This document shows positions 8,499-19,700 of a stretch of 64,000 nt of DNA, piece by piece. The notes under the pieces are model-generated. The model had not been told where the DNA came from. It made no database searches and worked only from the letters and a program-made list of their open reading frames with translations. The position numbers and the translations under genes were made by a program. Position 1 is the stretch's first letter, and the number at the start of each line of letters is the position of its first letter. The stretch is from an uncultured Aquimarina sp. (GTDB lineage: Bacteria > Bacteroidota > Bacteroidia > Flavobacteriales > Flavobacteriaceae): contig CANMLW010000001.1 in NCBI GenBank assembly GCA_947498705.1, positions 434,001 to 498,000 of the forward strand. Reading direction: 5' to 3'.

Positions 8499-8776
8499 AA
8501 TCAAGTGGTTTTAAGATTTAGTCTAAAATAATGATAATTAGGGTTTTAGTCGATATCAAAAATGTAAAAATATGGTTAAAATTATTATTGTGTAGAAAAT
8601 ACATCTAATACTGGTAATTGTGTTATGAGGATAGTATGTATTTGAAGAAGATACTTTTAAGTTAGATAATATTACCATTTTATGTATCAAAACAATATAT
8701 AAGAATATGCTTTGGTAAGAAACAATTTACGTATAACCAACAGAGGCTATATCTATACTTATCATATATAAGTAAT

Positions 8777-9373
8777 TTATTCACATAATCCATCCCATTT
8801 TTTTACTTCGCCAGTAGTCATTTTATCTAAATAAATAGTTCCAATTCTAACTCTTACTAATCGCAGGGTTGGATATCCAACAGCAGAAGTCATTTTTCTT
8901 ACTTGTCGAAATTTTCCTTCGGTTAGTGTTATCGCTACCCAACTAGTGGGACCATGTCTATCATCTCGTATTTTTTTGGATCGCTCTGGAAATATGGGAG
9001 ATGTATTTAATTTTCTTGCATTACAAGGCAATGTCTGATATTTTTTTCCATCAAAACCAATTTCTACACCTTGTTTAAGTTTTTCGAGAGCTTCTTTAGT
9101 AATATCTCCGTTCACTTGTGCATAGTATTCTTTTTCAATTTTAGAACTGCAGATATAATTACTTAATTTTCCATCGGTAGTTAATAGCAATAACCCTTCC
9201 GATTTTTCATCTAATCGGCCAATAGCCATAGTGTTTTCTGGAAAATCATGAAGTTCTCCAAGAAGTTTTTTCGAATTCTTTTTCTGCCCGTTATTCACAA
9301 ATTGACTTAAATAACCATATGGTTTATACATCATAAAGTGATAAAACTCCTTTTTTAGGTTGTTAATTTTCAT
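8777..9373 (-). CDS. rluE: 23S rRNA pseudouridine synthase, RluE/RsuA family
   Basis: The 198-residue protein has the RsuA-family catalytic motif GRLDEKSEGLLLLT, with Asp55 as the nucleophile that attacks the uracil ring. It also has the early MMYKPYGYLSQF motif and the C-terminal EGKFRQVRKM motif. It lacks the N-terminal S4 RNA-binding domain found in RsuA and RluB, which fits RluE (pseudouridine 2457 of 23S rRNA). It acts on ribosomal RNA in the cytoplasm. It stands alone on the minus strand, divergent from the subtilase cluster. A good reverse-strand -7 box (TATTTTTG, read from 9398 to 9391) lies 18 bases before the ATG, but I see no clear -33 element. The family is firm; the exact target site is by similarity. 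Confidence 0.85.
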   Translation of the reverse strand: MKINNLKKEFYHFMMYKPYGYLSQFVNNGQKKNSKKLLGELHDFPENTMAIGRLDEKSEGLLLLTTDGKLSNYICSSKIEKEYYAQVNGDITKEALEKLKQGVEIGFDGKKYQTLPCNARKLNTSPIFPERSKKIRDDRHGPTSWVAITLTEGKFRQVRKMTSAVGYPTLRLVRVRIGTIYLDKMTTGEVKKWDGLCE

Positions 9374-9559
9374 GCAATTTCAATAAACTTCAAAAATAAG
9401 TAAAAGGAATATTTATAAAAGAAAATGTATAAAAAAATAGCATACGGCTTTAAAAAAGAACTGCTTGTGTATTAGTTAATGTCATTGGGCTATTTTTTTT
9501 TGATAAGTAATTTGTTTTGATCATTTTATATGAACTTAACTTCACAAATTAACTTAATA

Positions 9560-12500
9560 ATGAAAAAACAATATTACTCGATCGTTGTATTACTTTTACT
9601 TCTCTTAAATATTACTAATGTAGAGGCACAACAAAAATTTAAAACTAATAATAAAGGACAGTATATTAATACAGTCTGTGTCAAATTTAAACCTGATCAA
9701 ACATATAGATTGGATAAAGCGATGATGGCATCCAAAAATCAATCTAAAAAAGTAAAGTCTAAAGGTGATAGTTATGCCAAATTGGGAATTACCGGAGTGG
9801 ATAGAATAGGAGAGCAACTTAAGGTTAACTCTTATCGAAGAGTTTTTCGTCCTGCCGGAAAACATGAAGCAAAGCATAGAGCACATGGATTACATCTTTG
9901 GTATCAAATAACCTATGATGCTTCTGTAACTACTCAAGATGCTATTAGGCAATTCAAAAACTCGAACACCGTAGAGGTTGCCCATGAGTTATATGAGATT
10001 TCACCCATAGAAGAATCTGCTGTAATTACTAGTACTACTGCTACTGTTCAAAAATCTTCAGTTACGAATTTTATTACTACTGCTAATGACCCTATGTATA
10101 CAGATCAATGGCACTATAACAATACGGGACAGAAGAATGGTACGGTAGGAAAGGATATACACCTAGAGGAAGCCTGGGAAATTGAAAAGGGAGACAATCG
10201 TGTTATTGTTGCAATACAAGATAGTGGTATTGATATTAATCATCCTGATTTAAAAGGAAATTTATGGGTTAATGAAGGAGAAATTCCTGGAAATGGTGTA
10301 GATGATGATAATAATGGATTTGTAGATGATATACATGGTTATAGCTTTTTAAATAATGGAAGCGGTACTATTCCTGCAGGAGATCATGGTACGCATGTGG
10401 CGGGTACCGTTGCTGCATCAACTAATAATGGTATTGGTGTTGCAGGTGTTGCAGGGGGTTCTGGTAATAATGATGGAGCGAGATTAATGGCTTGCGCCGT
10501 TATAGGAATAGGAACAAACGGTGGTGCAGAATCTTTTGTATATGCGGCTGATAACGGAGCGGTTATTTCTCAAAACAGTTATAGCTTTAGAGGATTTACA
10601 GATGAAGCCATAAACGTACACAAGGCTGCAGTAGACTATTTTATAACAAATGCAGGTGGAGCAGGAAAGCCAATGCATGGTGGAATTGTATTTTTTTCTG
10701 CAGCCAATGATAACATAAATTTGGTTACTTACCCCAATACACATGAGGGTGTGGTGATGGTTTCTGCTTTAAATAATAAAGATCAGAAGGCAAGTTACTC
10801 TAATTATGGTACTTGGGTAGATATTGCTGCACCTGGAGGAGAAGGGCAAGGAGGTGTTTTAAGTACAGTACCAGGAGAAAGCTACGGGTATAAGCAAGGA
10901 ACCTCTATGGCTTGTCCTCATGTTTCTGGAGTAGCAGCTCTGGTAGTATCTAATAATTATGGAAATATTACTGCAAATCAATTAAGAAGAATACTAGAAG
11001 AAACCAGTGATCCAATAAATCATCTTAATCCAGGGTTTGAAAATCAATTAGGAAAAGGAAGAGTAAATGCACATAAAGCACTACAAGTAGGTAACGGAGA
11101 AGGAGTACCTCTTGGACTAAAAGTATCTAATATTACACAGAATAGTGCTTCTCTAAGTTGGAATTCGGTTGCTGGAACACAGCAGTACACCATTAGATAT
11201 AAGGAAGTATCCAATACTAACTGGACAACTGTTTCTTCAACTTCTACCACGATATCTTTGAATAACCTAGAAGAAGGAAAACACTATGAAATACAAGTAA
11301 AGACAGCTACATCACCTTACTCTTATGTATTTCAATTTACTACGGCTATAGGATCATTGTCTGCACCTACAGGAATTAGTTTTGCAGAGATTACTGAAAC
11401 TAGTGTTACCATAAATTGGAGTGCTACTTCAGGAGCTTCTGGGTATATTTTAGAGTATCAGGAAGAAGGAGCAACCGATTGGAATAGTTTACTGGTAGAT
11501 CAAGGGACTCAGGCACGTTTATATGACTTTGTACAAAAAACAACATACAATGTTAGGGTTAAAGCTACCAATGCCAGCATTGAGTCTCCATTTTCTACTA
11601 TAGCCTCATTTACTACCAAAGCATCAATATGTGGTGACATAGCTCCCTGGAAACCGAGCCAATATAGAACCAAAGGAACACAAGTGGCCTATCAAGACGT
11701 TATTTATGAAAATCAATGGTGGGCAGAAGCTAATCATATTCCAGGGGTGCATGAAGTATGGCGTAAGGTTAGAGATTGTGGTGATCCCAACGAGAATCAG
11801 GCACCTACAGTAAATATTACTGCTCCTGCTAATAATGCAAGTATTGGGCAGTTAATATTATCATCGATTACGTTATCAGCCAATGCCAATGATGTCGATG
11901 GTACTATTGCATCCATTCGTTTTGAAGTTAATAATGTTGCATTACCAAGTGGTAATAATGTAAACTGGACTCCTGAAGCTTTTGGTACATATACTATTAA
12001 AGTAACTGCTACAGATGATAAAGGGGCTACCGCAACAGATCAAATTAGTATCACAGTTTTTCAGGAAGATCAGACACCAACAACACCAACAGTAAATATT
12101 ACCAATCCTTCAGATGGTCAGGTTATCGAACAAGAATCGTTAACAGCAATTGTTTTGACGGCTGTTGCTTCTGATCCTGATGGTACTATTGAAAAAATAC
12201 AATTTAGTGTAAATGATGTATTACTTTCTGATGGAAATGATGTAAGCTGGCTTCCTTCTAATTATGGAAATCATGTGATTAAAGTTACAGTAACAGATAA
12301 TAGTGGTGCTACAGCTACAGATCAGATAACTATTACCATAAAAGAATCAATAACAGGAGGTGATTGTAACGGAGTTACTGCCTGGGATCCTGCTACTATT
12401 TATCCTTCGACAGGTGGCGTAAAAGTATCGCATAAAGGAAACATATATCAAAATAAATGGTGGACACAAAATAACGAACCCGGCACAGGAGGACCATGGG

Positions 12501-12826
12501 GACCGTGGGAGCTTATAGGCCCTTGTTCTCTTACTGCATCAAAAGCATACAATGATCTGCTAAATGATAAAAATGATTCGTTTTTGATAGCTGTTAAAAA
12601 TACCCAAATGCAAATTTTACTGCATCAAAAAGAAATAGGAGATTTTGCATTTTCTTTATACGACCTACAAGGCAGGTATGTTCAGAAATTAAAGGAAGGA
12701 TTTTTGTCAAAAGGACTACATTCATTAGATATAGATATCTCTGGTATAAATACAGGAATATATCTTGTCAAATTCGAATCCAAAGGTACGTATAGAACTA
12801 CCAAAAAGGTGATCATAACAGAATGA
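9560..12826 (+). CDS. Secreted subtilisin-like serine protease 1 (S8, FnIII, Ig, CBM-like, T9SS)
   Basis: The frame is open from an ATG at 9530, but the ATG at 9560 starts a clean signal peptide (MKKQYYSIVVLLLLLLNITN), so I place the start there (1088 residues). A prodomain (about 20-170) with RRVFRPAGKHEAKHRAHGLH precedes the S8 catalytic domain. Its residues are Asp221 (QDSGID), His276 (HGTHVAG), oxyanion Asn383 and Ser449 (GTSMACPH). Then come two fibronectin-III domains, a carbohydrate-binding 5/12-like module (AYQDVIYENQWW), two Ig-like repeats, a second such module (QNKWWTQNNEPGTGGPWG) and a T9SS C-terminal sorting domain ending KKVIITE. It should be exported and perhaps kept at the cell surface, degrading protein in a polysaccharide- or chitin-like matrix. 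It is the first of three tandem paralogues. Confidence 0.9.
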   Translation: MKKQYYSIVVLLLLLLNITNVEAQQKFKTNNKGQYINTVCVKFKPDQTYRLDKAMMASKNQSKKVKSKGDSYAKLGITGVDRIGEQLKVNSYRRVFRPAGKHEAKHRAHGLHLWYQITYDASVTTQDAIRQFKNSNTVEVAHELYEISPIEESAVITSTTATVQKSSVTNFITTANDPMYTDQWHYNNTGQKNGTVGKDIHLEEAWEIEKGDNRVIVAIQDSGIDINHPDLKGNLWVNEGEIPGNGVDDDNNGFVDDIHGYSFLNNGSGTIPAGDHGTHVAGTVAASTNNGIGVAGVAGGSGNNDGARLMACAVIGIGTNGGAESFVYAADNGAVISQNSYSFRGFTDEAINVHKAAVDYFITNAGGAGKPMHGGIVFFSAANDNINLVTYPNTHEGVVMVSALNNKDQKASYSNYGTWVDIAAPGGEGQGGVLSTVPGESYGYKQGTSMACPHVSGVAALVVSNNYGNITANQLRRILEETSDPINHLNPGFENQLGKGRVNAHKALQVGNGEGVPLGLKVSNITQNSASLSWNSVAGTQQYTIRYKEVSNTNWTTVSSTSTTISLNNLEEGKHYEIQVKTATSPYSYVFQFTTAIGSLSAPTGISFAEITETSVTINWSATSGASGYILEYQEEGATDWNSLLVDQGTQARLYDFVQKTTYNVRVKATNASIESPFSTIASFTTKASICGDIAPWKPSQYRTKGTQVAYQDVIYENQWWAEANHIPGVHEVWRKVRDCGDPNENQAPTVNITAPANNASIGQLILSSITLSANANDVDGTIASIRFEVNNVALPSGNNVNWTPEAFGTYTIKVTATDDKGATATDQISITVFQEDQTPTTPTVNITNPSDGQVIEQESLTAIVLTAVASDPDGTIEKIQFSVNDVLLSDGNDVSWLPSNYGNHVIKVTVTDNSGATATDQITITIKESITGGDCNGVTAWDPATIYPSTGGVKVSHKGNIYQNKWWTQNNEPGTGGPWGPWELIGPCSLTASKAYNDLLNDKNDSFLIAVKNTQMQILLHQKEIGDFAFSLYDLQGRYVQKLKEGFLSKGLHSLDIDISGINTGIYLVKFESKGTYRTTKKVIITE

Positions 12827-13130
12827 TACACCGTATAATCATGGTACTGATATTAGTAATTCAAAAAAAGCAAATATCGTTTTAATAAAGCTTAGTTAAG
12901 AATTACATGGTATCTCTGATATTTTGTCCAAAAACAAATTATATACTTTTTTGATTTAAAGGAACATTTCAGGGATGCCAATATCGATACCATGATATCG
13001 TAGATAGATGTATTTAATTAAAATATAAGCGGTTATGTGGGTGTCTTGATTAATAGTTATTAGGGCGACATTTTACTGTACAATACACCAAAGTCATTTA
13101 AACAACACTAATTCTTAAAACTCACTATTG
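12827..13130. other. 304-base spacer between subtilases 1 and 2
   Basis: No gene is visible. A perfect 9-bp inverted repeat, CATGGTATC (12906-12914) and GATACCATG (12986-12994), spans about 70 bases; its loop is too long for a terminator. The sequence CTTAAAAC at 13114-13121 lies nine bases before the next ATG. Confidence 0.5.
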
Positions 13131-16100
13131 ATGAAAAAAATACAATTGTTAACCACATTGCTGATGATTAGTATCACCTTGTTATCGTTTAGTAATGGAT
13201 ATTCTCAAAACAAAGTCAATAAAAAAGGGCAGTTTACCAGAGTATTTCATGTAAAGTTTAACTCGGATCAGGTAAATAAAATAGAAAGAGAACTGAACAG
13301 AAAAGGAGCCAAAGTGGCTGGTAAGAGTGAGTATCTAAGAGCGCCGCTAAAAGATATTGATATTAGAAATAAGACTTTTAAAGCAAGATCTATTAAAAGG
13401 CTTTTTAGACACGCAGGAAAGCATGAAGCAAGACATAGAGCTTATGGATTACATCTTTGGTATGAAATTGAATATGATGGTGGCCAAGAGGTAGATCAAG
13501 TGGTAAAGGCGTACAAAGAGGCTACCTCTGTAGAAATTGCAGAACCCGTATATGAGATCCAGTTTGTGGATAGCACTAATGAACCACAATCAACAATTCC
13601 GGTATTGATAGATTCAAAATATACCAATGATAATAGAAATTTGATAGGAAAGCCAAATGACCCCAGGTACATAGATCAGTGGCATTATAACAATACAGGA
13701 CAATCTCCTGATGCAATATCAGGAAATGATATTAATCTTGAAAAAGCCTGGGAAATAGAAACAGGTGATAAGTCTGTTATTGTTGCTATAGAAGATACAG
13801 GTTTTGATGTTAACCATCCAGATTTAAAAGGAAATTTATGGGTAAATGAAGGTGAAATTCCCGGAAACGGAATTGACGATGATAATAATGGGTATGTAGA
13901 TGATGTACATGGTTACAATTTTGCAGATGACACGGGAACAATTTCTGCGGGTAGTCATGGGACTCATGTAGCAGGGACTGTGGCAGCAGAAACCAATAAT
14001 GGAGTAGGAGTAGCAGGGGTAGCTGGAGGATCAGGATCAGACGACGGAGTTCGGTTAATGGCAACTTCGATATTTGGATTGGATATAAAAGGAGCTGCAG
14101 AAGCGTTTATCTATGCTGCCGATAACGGAGCTGTTATTTCACAAAATAGTTGGGGGTATGGAGTGATAACCGCCACAATAAAAGAAGCAGATAAAGCTGC
14201 TATTGATTATTTTATTGCAAATGCTGGAGGTAATAATTCACCTATGAATGGCGGAATAGTAATTTTTGCAGCAGGAAATAATGGAATAGAAGGTAATTTT
14301 TTTCCAGGACGTTACGAGCCTATACTTTCAGTAGCGTCGTTAGCCAATTCGGGCAAAAAAGCAAGTTATTCTAATTATGGTACCTGGATTGATGTTGCAG
14401 CACCGGGAGGAGACCAAAATACTAGTGGTACTACAGCAGGAGTGCTAAGTACAATACCGGGAGGGTATGGATATCAACAGGGTACTTCTATGGCCTGCCC
14501 GCATGTATCTGGAGTTGCTGCCTTGGTGGCATCTAGATATAAAGGAAAACTATCTGCAACAGAATTAAAACAAATTATAGAGGCTAATACAGATCCTGTA
14601 GATAATATAAACACGTCCTATGCTGGTAAATTAGGTTCTGGTAGAATAAATGCCTTAAAAGCTTTACAAGCCGGTGACGCATCAGTAACGATACCTACAG
14701 GTTTGTCTGTCTCTACTATAGGAGCTACCAGTGCGCAATTAAACTGGAATAAAGTAAATAATGCTTTACGCTATACCATTCGCTATAAAACTACAAATGG
14801 TAACTGGATAGAGCAAAATACCAGTAATACAACAATTAAACTAGAGGGTTTACAAAAAAGTAGTAATTACGAAATACAGCTACGAGCAGAGAGTTTGACA
14901 AAAATATCATCTTATACTTCTAGTGTTTCATTTACCACCTTGGATTTAGAAGTACCAAGAGCTATTAACGTTTCTTCTATTACTGATTCAAGTGCGATTG
15001 TTAACTGGAGCCCAACAGCGGGCGCTACCCAATACATGCTTCGATATAAGGAAACGACAGCTACTAATTGGACAAACGCTTCCGTAACAACCAACAATAG
15101 CATTACGCTATCAAACCTTGTATTTAATAGCTTTTATGAGGTACAAGTACAGGCCATAAACAATACAACATCGTCAATTTTTTCTGAATCTGTTTCTTTT
15201 TTGACCAAAGATAATGGAAGTGGTGGGTGTAACGGAATTGATGCTTGGGATAGTACAAAAGTATATAATGATGCCGGTACAAAAGTGGCATATCAGGGAG
15301 TAGTTTACCAAAATAAATGGTGGACACAAGACAATATTCCGGGTACAACTTCGCATTGGGAGCAAATAGATACATGTAGTGATTCTGGTAACGTTCCTCC
15401 ATCTGTACAAATTACTGAACCTAATAATAATCAGATTTTTGAGCAAGAGACCTTAACAGCAATACGTTTGTCAGCAAATGCCACGGATAGTGATGGTACC
15501 ATTAGTAAAATCCAATTCGAAGTTGATGGCTCTCCCTTGTCTCAAGGAAATAATATAAATTGGATTCCCTCCGAGTTTAAAGCATATACGATTAGAGTAA
15601 CCGTTACAGATGATAAGGGAGACATTGCTGTCGATCAAATCAAGATAACCGTGAAACGTAAAGAAGATACATCGAATCAGAATCCTACGGTTTCTATCTT
15701 GAATATTATAGATGGTCAAGTTATTGAGCAAGAGATGTTAGCTGCAATTCAACTATCTGCAGATGCAAAAGATCCCGATGGTACCATAGAGAAGATTCAG
15801 TTTGAGGTAAATGGTACAGCTTTGACATCGGGAAATAATGTTAACTGGTTACCCACAGCTTTTGGAGTCTATACGGTCAAGGTGACTGTTACAGATAATA
15901 AAGGAGCTACAGCTGCTACTCAGGTTAGTATTACTGTTAGACAAACTTCGAGTAATCAACCTCCCTCAGTTTCTATATTGAATATTATAAATGGACAGGA
16001 GATAGAACAAGAGACATTTACTGCGATTACCTTATCAGCAAATGCAAGTGATCCAGACGGTACTATTTCAAGTATTCAGTTCGAAGTTAATGGAAATGCT

Positions 16101-16697
16101 TTATCTTCAGGAAATAATATAAGCTGGCTTCCTGTGGCTTTTGATACCTATACTATTAAAGTTACTGTTACCGACAATCAAGGGGCCGTTGGAAATCAAC
16201 AAATTACAATTTCTATAAAAGAAAAGACTACAGGAGGAGATTGTAATGGTGTCTCTGCCTGGAATCCATCAACGATTTACCCTTCGACAGGTGGGGTACA
16301 AGTATCGTATAACGGAAACATATACCAAAACAAATGGTGGACTCAAAATAATGAGCCTGGTACAGGAGGACCATGGGGACCATGGGAGTTGATAGGGGCT
16401 TGTTCTTCAGGTATTAAGAATGCAAAAATAGAAGGGAATGAAAGGATGATTTCTGTTTTTCCTAATCCAGCCGTGAATTTTGTAGACATATTGATACATA
16501 TGACATCAACAAGCCCTGTAAAAGTAGAGTTGTACACAATTACCGGACAATATTGTACTTCTTTAACTGCGAATAAAATAGATGCAAGAAATTATCATGT
16601 ACGATGTGATCTAACTAATTTTTCAAATGGAATTTATTTTATAAAAATGAAATCCAAAGAAAAAGAAAGAACAGCAAAAATTATGATCAGAAAATAA
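13131..16697 (+). CDS. Secreted subtilisin-like serine protease 2 (S8, FnIII, three Ig repeats, CBM-like, T9SS)
   Basis: The TTG at 13128 is not needed; the ATG at 13131 gives the signal peptide MKKIQLLTTLLMISITLLSF. The layout repeats that of protease 1. A prodomain with RLFRHAGKHEARHRAYGLH is followed by catalytic Asp222, His276, Asn383 (FAAGNNG) and Ser453. Two FnIII domains, a 5/12-like binding module, three Ig-like units (about 15399-16222) and a second binding module follow. A T9SS type A sorting domain with FPNPAVNFVDI closes the protein. The matched spacing of catalytic residues shows recent common origin with its neighbours. All catalytic residues are present, so it should be active. 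Its C-terminal sorting domain differs more from the other two than the catalytic domain does. Substrates are unknown. Confidence 0.9.
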   Translation: MKKIQLLTTLLMISITLLSFSNGYSQNKVNKKGQFTRVFHVKFNSDQVNKIERELNRKGAKVAGKSEYLRAPLKDIDIRNKTFKARSIKRLFRHAGKHEARHRAYGLHLWYEIEYDGGQEVDQVVKAYKEATSVEIAEPVYEIQFVDSTNEPQSTIPVLIDSKYTNDNRNLIGKPNDPRYIDQWHYNNTGQSPDAISGNDINLEKAWEIETGDKSVIVAIEDTGFDVNHPDLKGNLWVNEGEIPGNGIDDDNNGYVDDVHGYNFADDTGTISAGSHGTHVAGTVAAETNNGVGVAGVAGGSGSDDGVRLMATSIFGLDIKGAAEAFIYAADNGAVISQNSWGYGVITATIKEADKAAIDYFIANAGGNNSPMNGGIVIFAAGNNGIEGNFFPGRYEPILSVASLANSGKKASYSNYGTWIDVAAPGGDQNTSGTTAGVLSTIPGGYGYQQGTSMACPHVSGVAALVASRYKGKLSATELKQIIEANTDPVDNINTSYAGKLGSGRINALKALQAGDASVTIPTGLSVSTIGATSAQLNWNKVNNALRYTIRYKTTNGNWIEQNTSNTTIKLEGLQKSSNYEIQLRAESLTKISSYTSSVSFTTLDLEVPRAINVSSITDSSAIVNWSPTAGATQYMLRYKETTATNWTNASVTTNNSITLSNLVFNSFYEVQVQAINNTTSSIFSESVSFLTKDNGSGGCNGIDAWDSTKVYNDAGTKVAYQGVVYQNKWWTQDNIPGTTSHWEQIDTCSDSGNVPPSVQITEPNNNQIFEQETLTAIRLSANATDSDGTISKIQFEVDGSPLSQGNNINWIPSEFKAYTIRVTVTDDKGDIAVDQIKITVKRKEDTSNQNPTVSILNIIDGQVIEQEMLAAIQLSADAKDPDGTIEKIQFEVNGTALTSGNNVNWLPTAFGVYTVKVTVTDNKGATAATQVSITVRQTSSNQPPSVSILNIINGQEIEQETFTAITLSANASDPDGTISSIQFEVNGNALSSGNNISWLPVAFDTYTIKVTVTDNQGAVGNQQITISIKEKTTGGDCNGVSAWNPSTIYPSTGGVQVSYNGNIYQNKWWTQNNEPGTGGPWGPWELIGACSSGIKNAKIEGNERMISVFPNPAVNFVDILIHMTSTSPVKVELYTITGQYCTSLTANKIDARNYHVRCDLTNFSNGIYFIKMKSKEKERTAKIMIRK

Positions 16698-16776
16698 TAG
16701 ATGAACATTAAAAGATAGTCTATGCTATCTAATTAAATACTAACCATACAAATTCATTCTTAAAACTATTTTAACC

Positions 16777-19700
16777 ATGAAAAAAATGCAATCGATATTA
16801 CCGATACTGGTAGTTTCCTTTATGCTGTTTTTAGCTAATAAAGGATATACTCAGCAAAACTCAAATAAGTTAGATCCCATTAAAGGAGTGGTGCAAGTAA
16901 AATTTAAACCAGATCGAACTACGAACCTACAAAGAATGCTTCTAAATCGATCTAATGGAAAAGGAAAACTAAACAGGTCGCAAAAACAGGATTACGTTGA
17001 AACTGGTTTTAGAGGAGTTGATCAACAAAATAGAAATTATAGGGTTACAACTATGAAAAGGGTGTTTAGACCTGCAGGTAAATTTGAAGAAAAACATATT
17101 GCTTTTGGATTGCATCTATGGTATGAAATAGAGTTTGATGAAAATCAGGATCTAAATCAGGTTATAGAAGCTTACAGAAAACTCGATGAAATAGAGAAAG
17201 CGAGTTATGTGTATAAAACGCACATAGAGGGTACAACAAAATCAACTCTTAAACCAACAAACTTAAGAAAACACCAGAAAACATCGTTAAATAAGATGGA
17301 CTTTTCTGGAGCTCCTAATGATCCCAGATATACTGATCAATGGCATTATAATAATACAGGACAAGAAGAAGGTATTGTTGGTAGTGATATAAAACTAGAG
17401 CAAGCTTGGAATATCGAAAAAGGAGATGCCAGAGTAATTGTAGCCGTAGGAGATGAATTAATAGATCCAACCCATCCGGATTTAGAAGGAAACATGTGGG
17501 TGAATCCTGGAGAAATACCGGGAAACAATATCGATGATGATAACAATGGATACGTTGATGATATCCATGGTTATGATTTTGTAAATAATACCGGGACTTT
17601 ATCTCCTACATCTAGTCATGGTACGCATGTAGGAGGAACAATTGCTGCAGAGACAAATAATGGTATTGGCGTAGCAGGTGTTGCAGGAGGTTCGGGTAGT
17701 AATGACGGAGTACGACTTATGTCTTGTGGAATTATCGGGCCAGGGTCTAATGCAGAATATTTTGTGTATGCTGCTGATAACGGAGCAGTAATATCCCAAA
17801 ATAGTTGGAGTGGTGGAAGTCCACAAGATGCAACACCAATAAAAGAGGCGATTGATTATTTTATCACTAATGCCGGAGGAGCAGGAAAAGCAATGAATGG
17901 AGGACTTGTCGTTTTTTCTATGGGAAACAATAATTCAGAATTTTTTGATTCTTATAAAGCATCTGAAAAAATACTTAGAGTAGTGGCTACAAATAATAAA
18001 GATGAAAGAGCCTCCTATTCTAATTATCATGTCGATGCAAGTATAGCTGCTCCTGGCGGTGAAGATCAATCTGGAGTTATTAGTACTGTATTAAACGATA
18101 ACTATGGAGCTTCAAGAGGGACATCTATGGCAACTCCACATGTATCTGGTGTTGCAGCATTGATTGTATCCAAAGCATATGGTACTGTTAATGCAGATGA
18201 AGTAAGATCCATTTTAACAGGTACAACAGATTTTATAGATTATCGAAGTCCTTCTTATGCAGGCAAACTAGGTACTGGTAGGCTTAATGCGTATCAGGCA
18301 TTACGAGTAGCAGAGAATAAAAATATACCAATTGCTGTAAGAGCATCAAATATCACAGAAAACTCAGCTCTAATTAATTGGGAATCATTAACACAACAAA
18401 CGAGCTTTGATTTGCGATATAAAAAGTCTTCGGAAACTTCATGGACAACTATTACTGTAACAGGCACTTCTAAACAGTTAACTAATTTAGAGGATGGAGA
18501 GTGGTATGACGTTCAGGTCAAGACTAATGGAGGGGCTGCATATTCTTCAACTACTACATTTATTACAAAACCATCTCTGTTTTCTGCACCGGTATTAGTT
18601 GCTTCTACTATTGGCGAAACCAAATTAGATTTGAGTTGGAATAACGTAAAAGGTGCTGTTACTTATGAGCTTAGATATAAAGTGAAAAACGAAAACACTT
18701 GGTTGTCTATAGAATCAAATTTAGGAACAACGATTACTTTAGAAGATTTGTATCCTAATACAGTGTATGAGGTACAAATACGCTCAGTAAATACAGACTT
18801 ATACTCATCATATTCATCATCATTAGAGGTTCGTACCACGTTTACCTCTTGTGGAGAAGTACAACCCTGGGAACCTCGTACCTATACAGGTAGTGGTACA
18901 AAAGTGTCTTATGAAGGAAATATCTATTCAAATAGATGGCATGCAGAAAAAAATCATGTCCCTAGTAAACATAATGTTTGGTCTAAAATAGGTGTTTGTA
19001 ACCCTGATGCTAATCAACCTCCAACGGTTACTATTACACAACCAACCAATGGTCAGGTAATAGAACAAGAAACATTATCTGCGATCACACTTTCTGCAAA
19101 TGCAAATGATCCAGATGGTACCATAGCCAGTGTTCAATTTGAAGCAAATGGTGTAACCTTGACACAAGGTAATAACATTAGTTGGTTACCAACAGCTTTT
19201 GGTACTTATACGATCAAGGTAACCGTTACCGATAATAGAGGAGCTACGGCTACGCATCAGGTTGATATCACTATTAGACAGGTTTCTAATAATCAGTCTC
19301 CAACAGTTAGTATTACACAACCTTCTGATGGCCAGATTATAGAGCAAGAGACACTATCTACGATCACGCTTTCTGCAAATGCAAATGATCCTGATGGTAC
19401 TATAGCCAGTGTACAGTTCGAAGCGAATGGTACAACGTTGACACAAGGTAATAACATTAGTTGGTTACCTACTGCTTTCGGAGATTATACTATTAAAGTT
19501 ATGGTTACCGACGATAAAGGAGCTACTGCTACAGATCAGGTTAATATTACCATTAGACAAACTTCAAGTAATCAATCTCCTACAGTTAGTATTACACAAC
19601 CTTCTAATGGTCAGGTTATAGAGCAGGAAACACTATCTGCGATCACGCTTTCAGCAAATGCAAACGATCCAGACGGTACCATAGTTAGTCTTCAGTTCGA

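Noticed and set aside
8499..8504. TTG 8504 as start of the small secreted protein
   Set aside because: The ATG at 8498 gives the canonical Met-Lys-Asn signal peptide start and a 9-base spacing from CTTAAAAC as in the subtilase genes.
9530..9559. Upstream ATG of subtilase 1 as the true start
   Set aside because: It would put ten polar residues before a complete signal peptide that begins at the ATG 9560; the sister proteases start at the equivalent Met-Lys-Lys.
12906..12994. Inverted repeat CATGGTATC / GATACCATG as a terminator after subtilase 1
   Set aside because: The loop is about 70 bases with no U-run, so it does not look like an intrinsic terminator; it may be chance.
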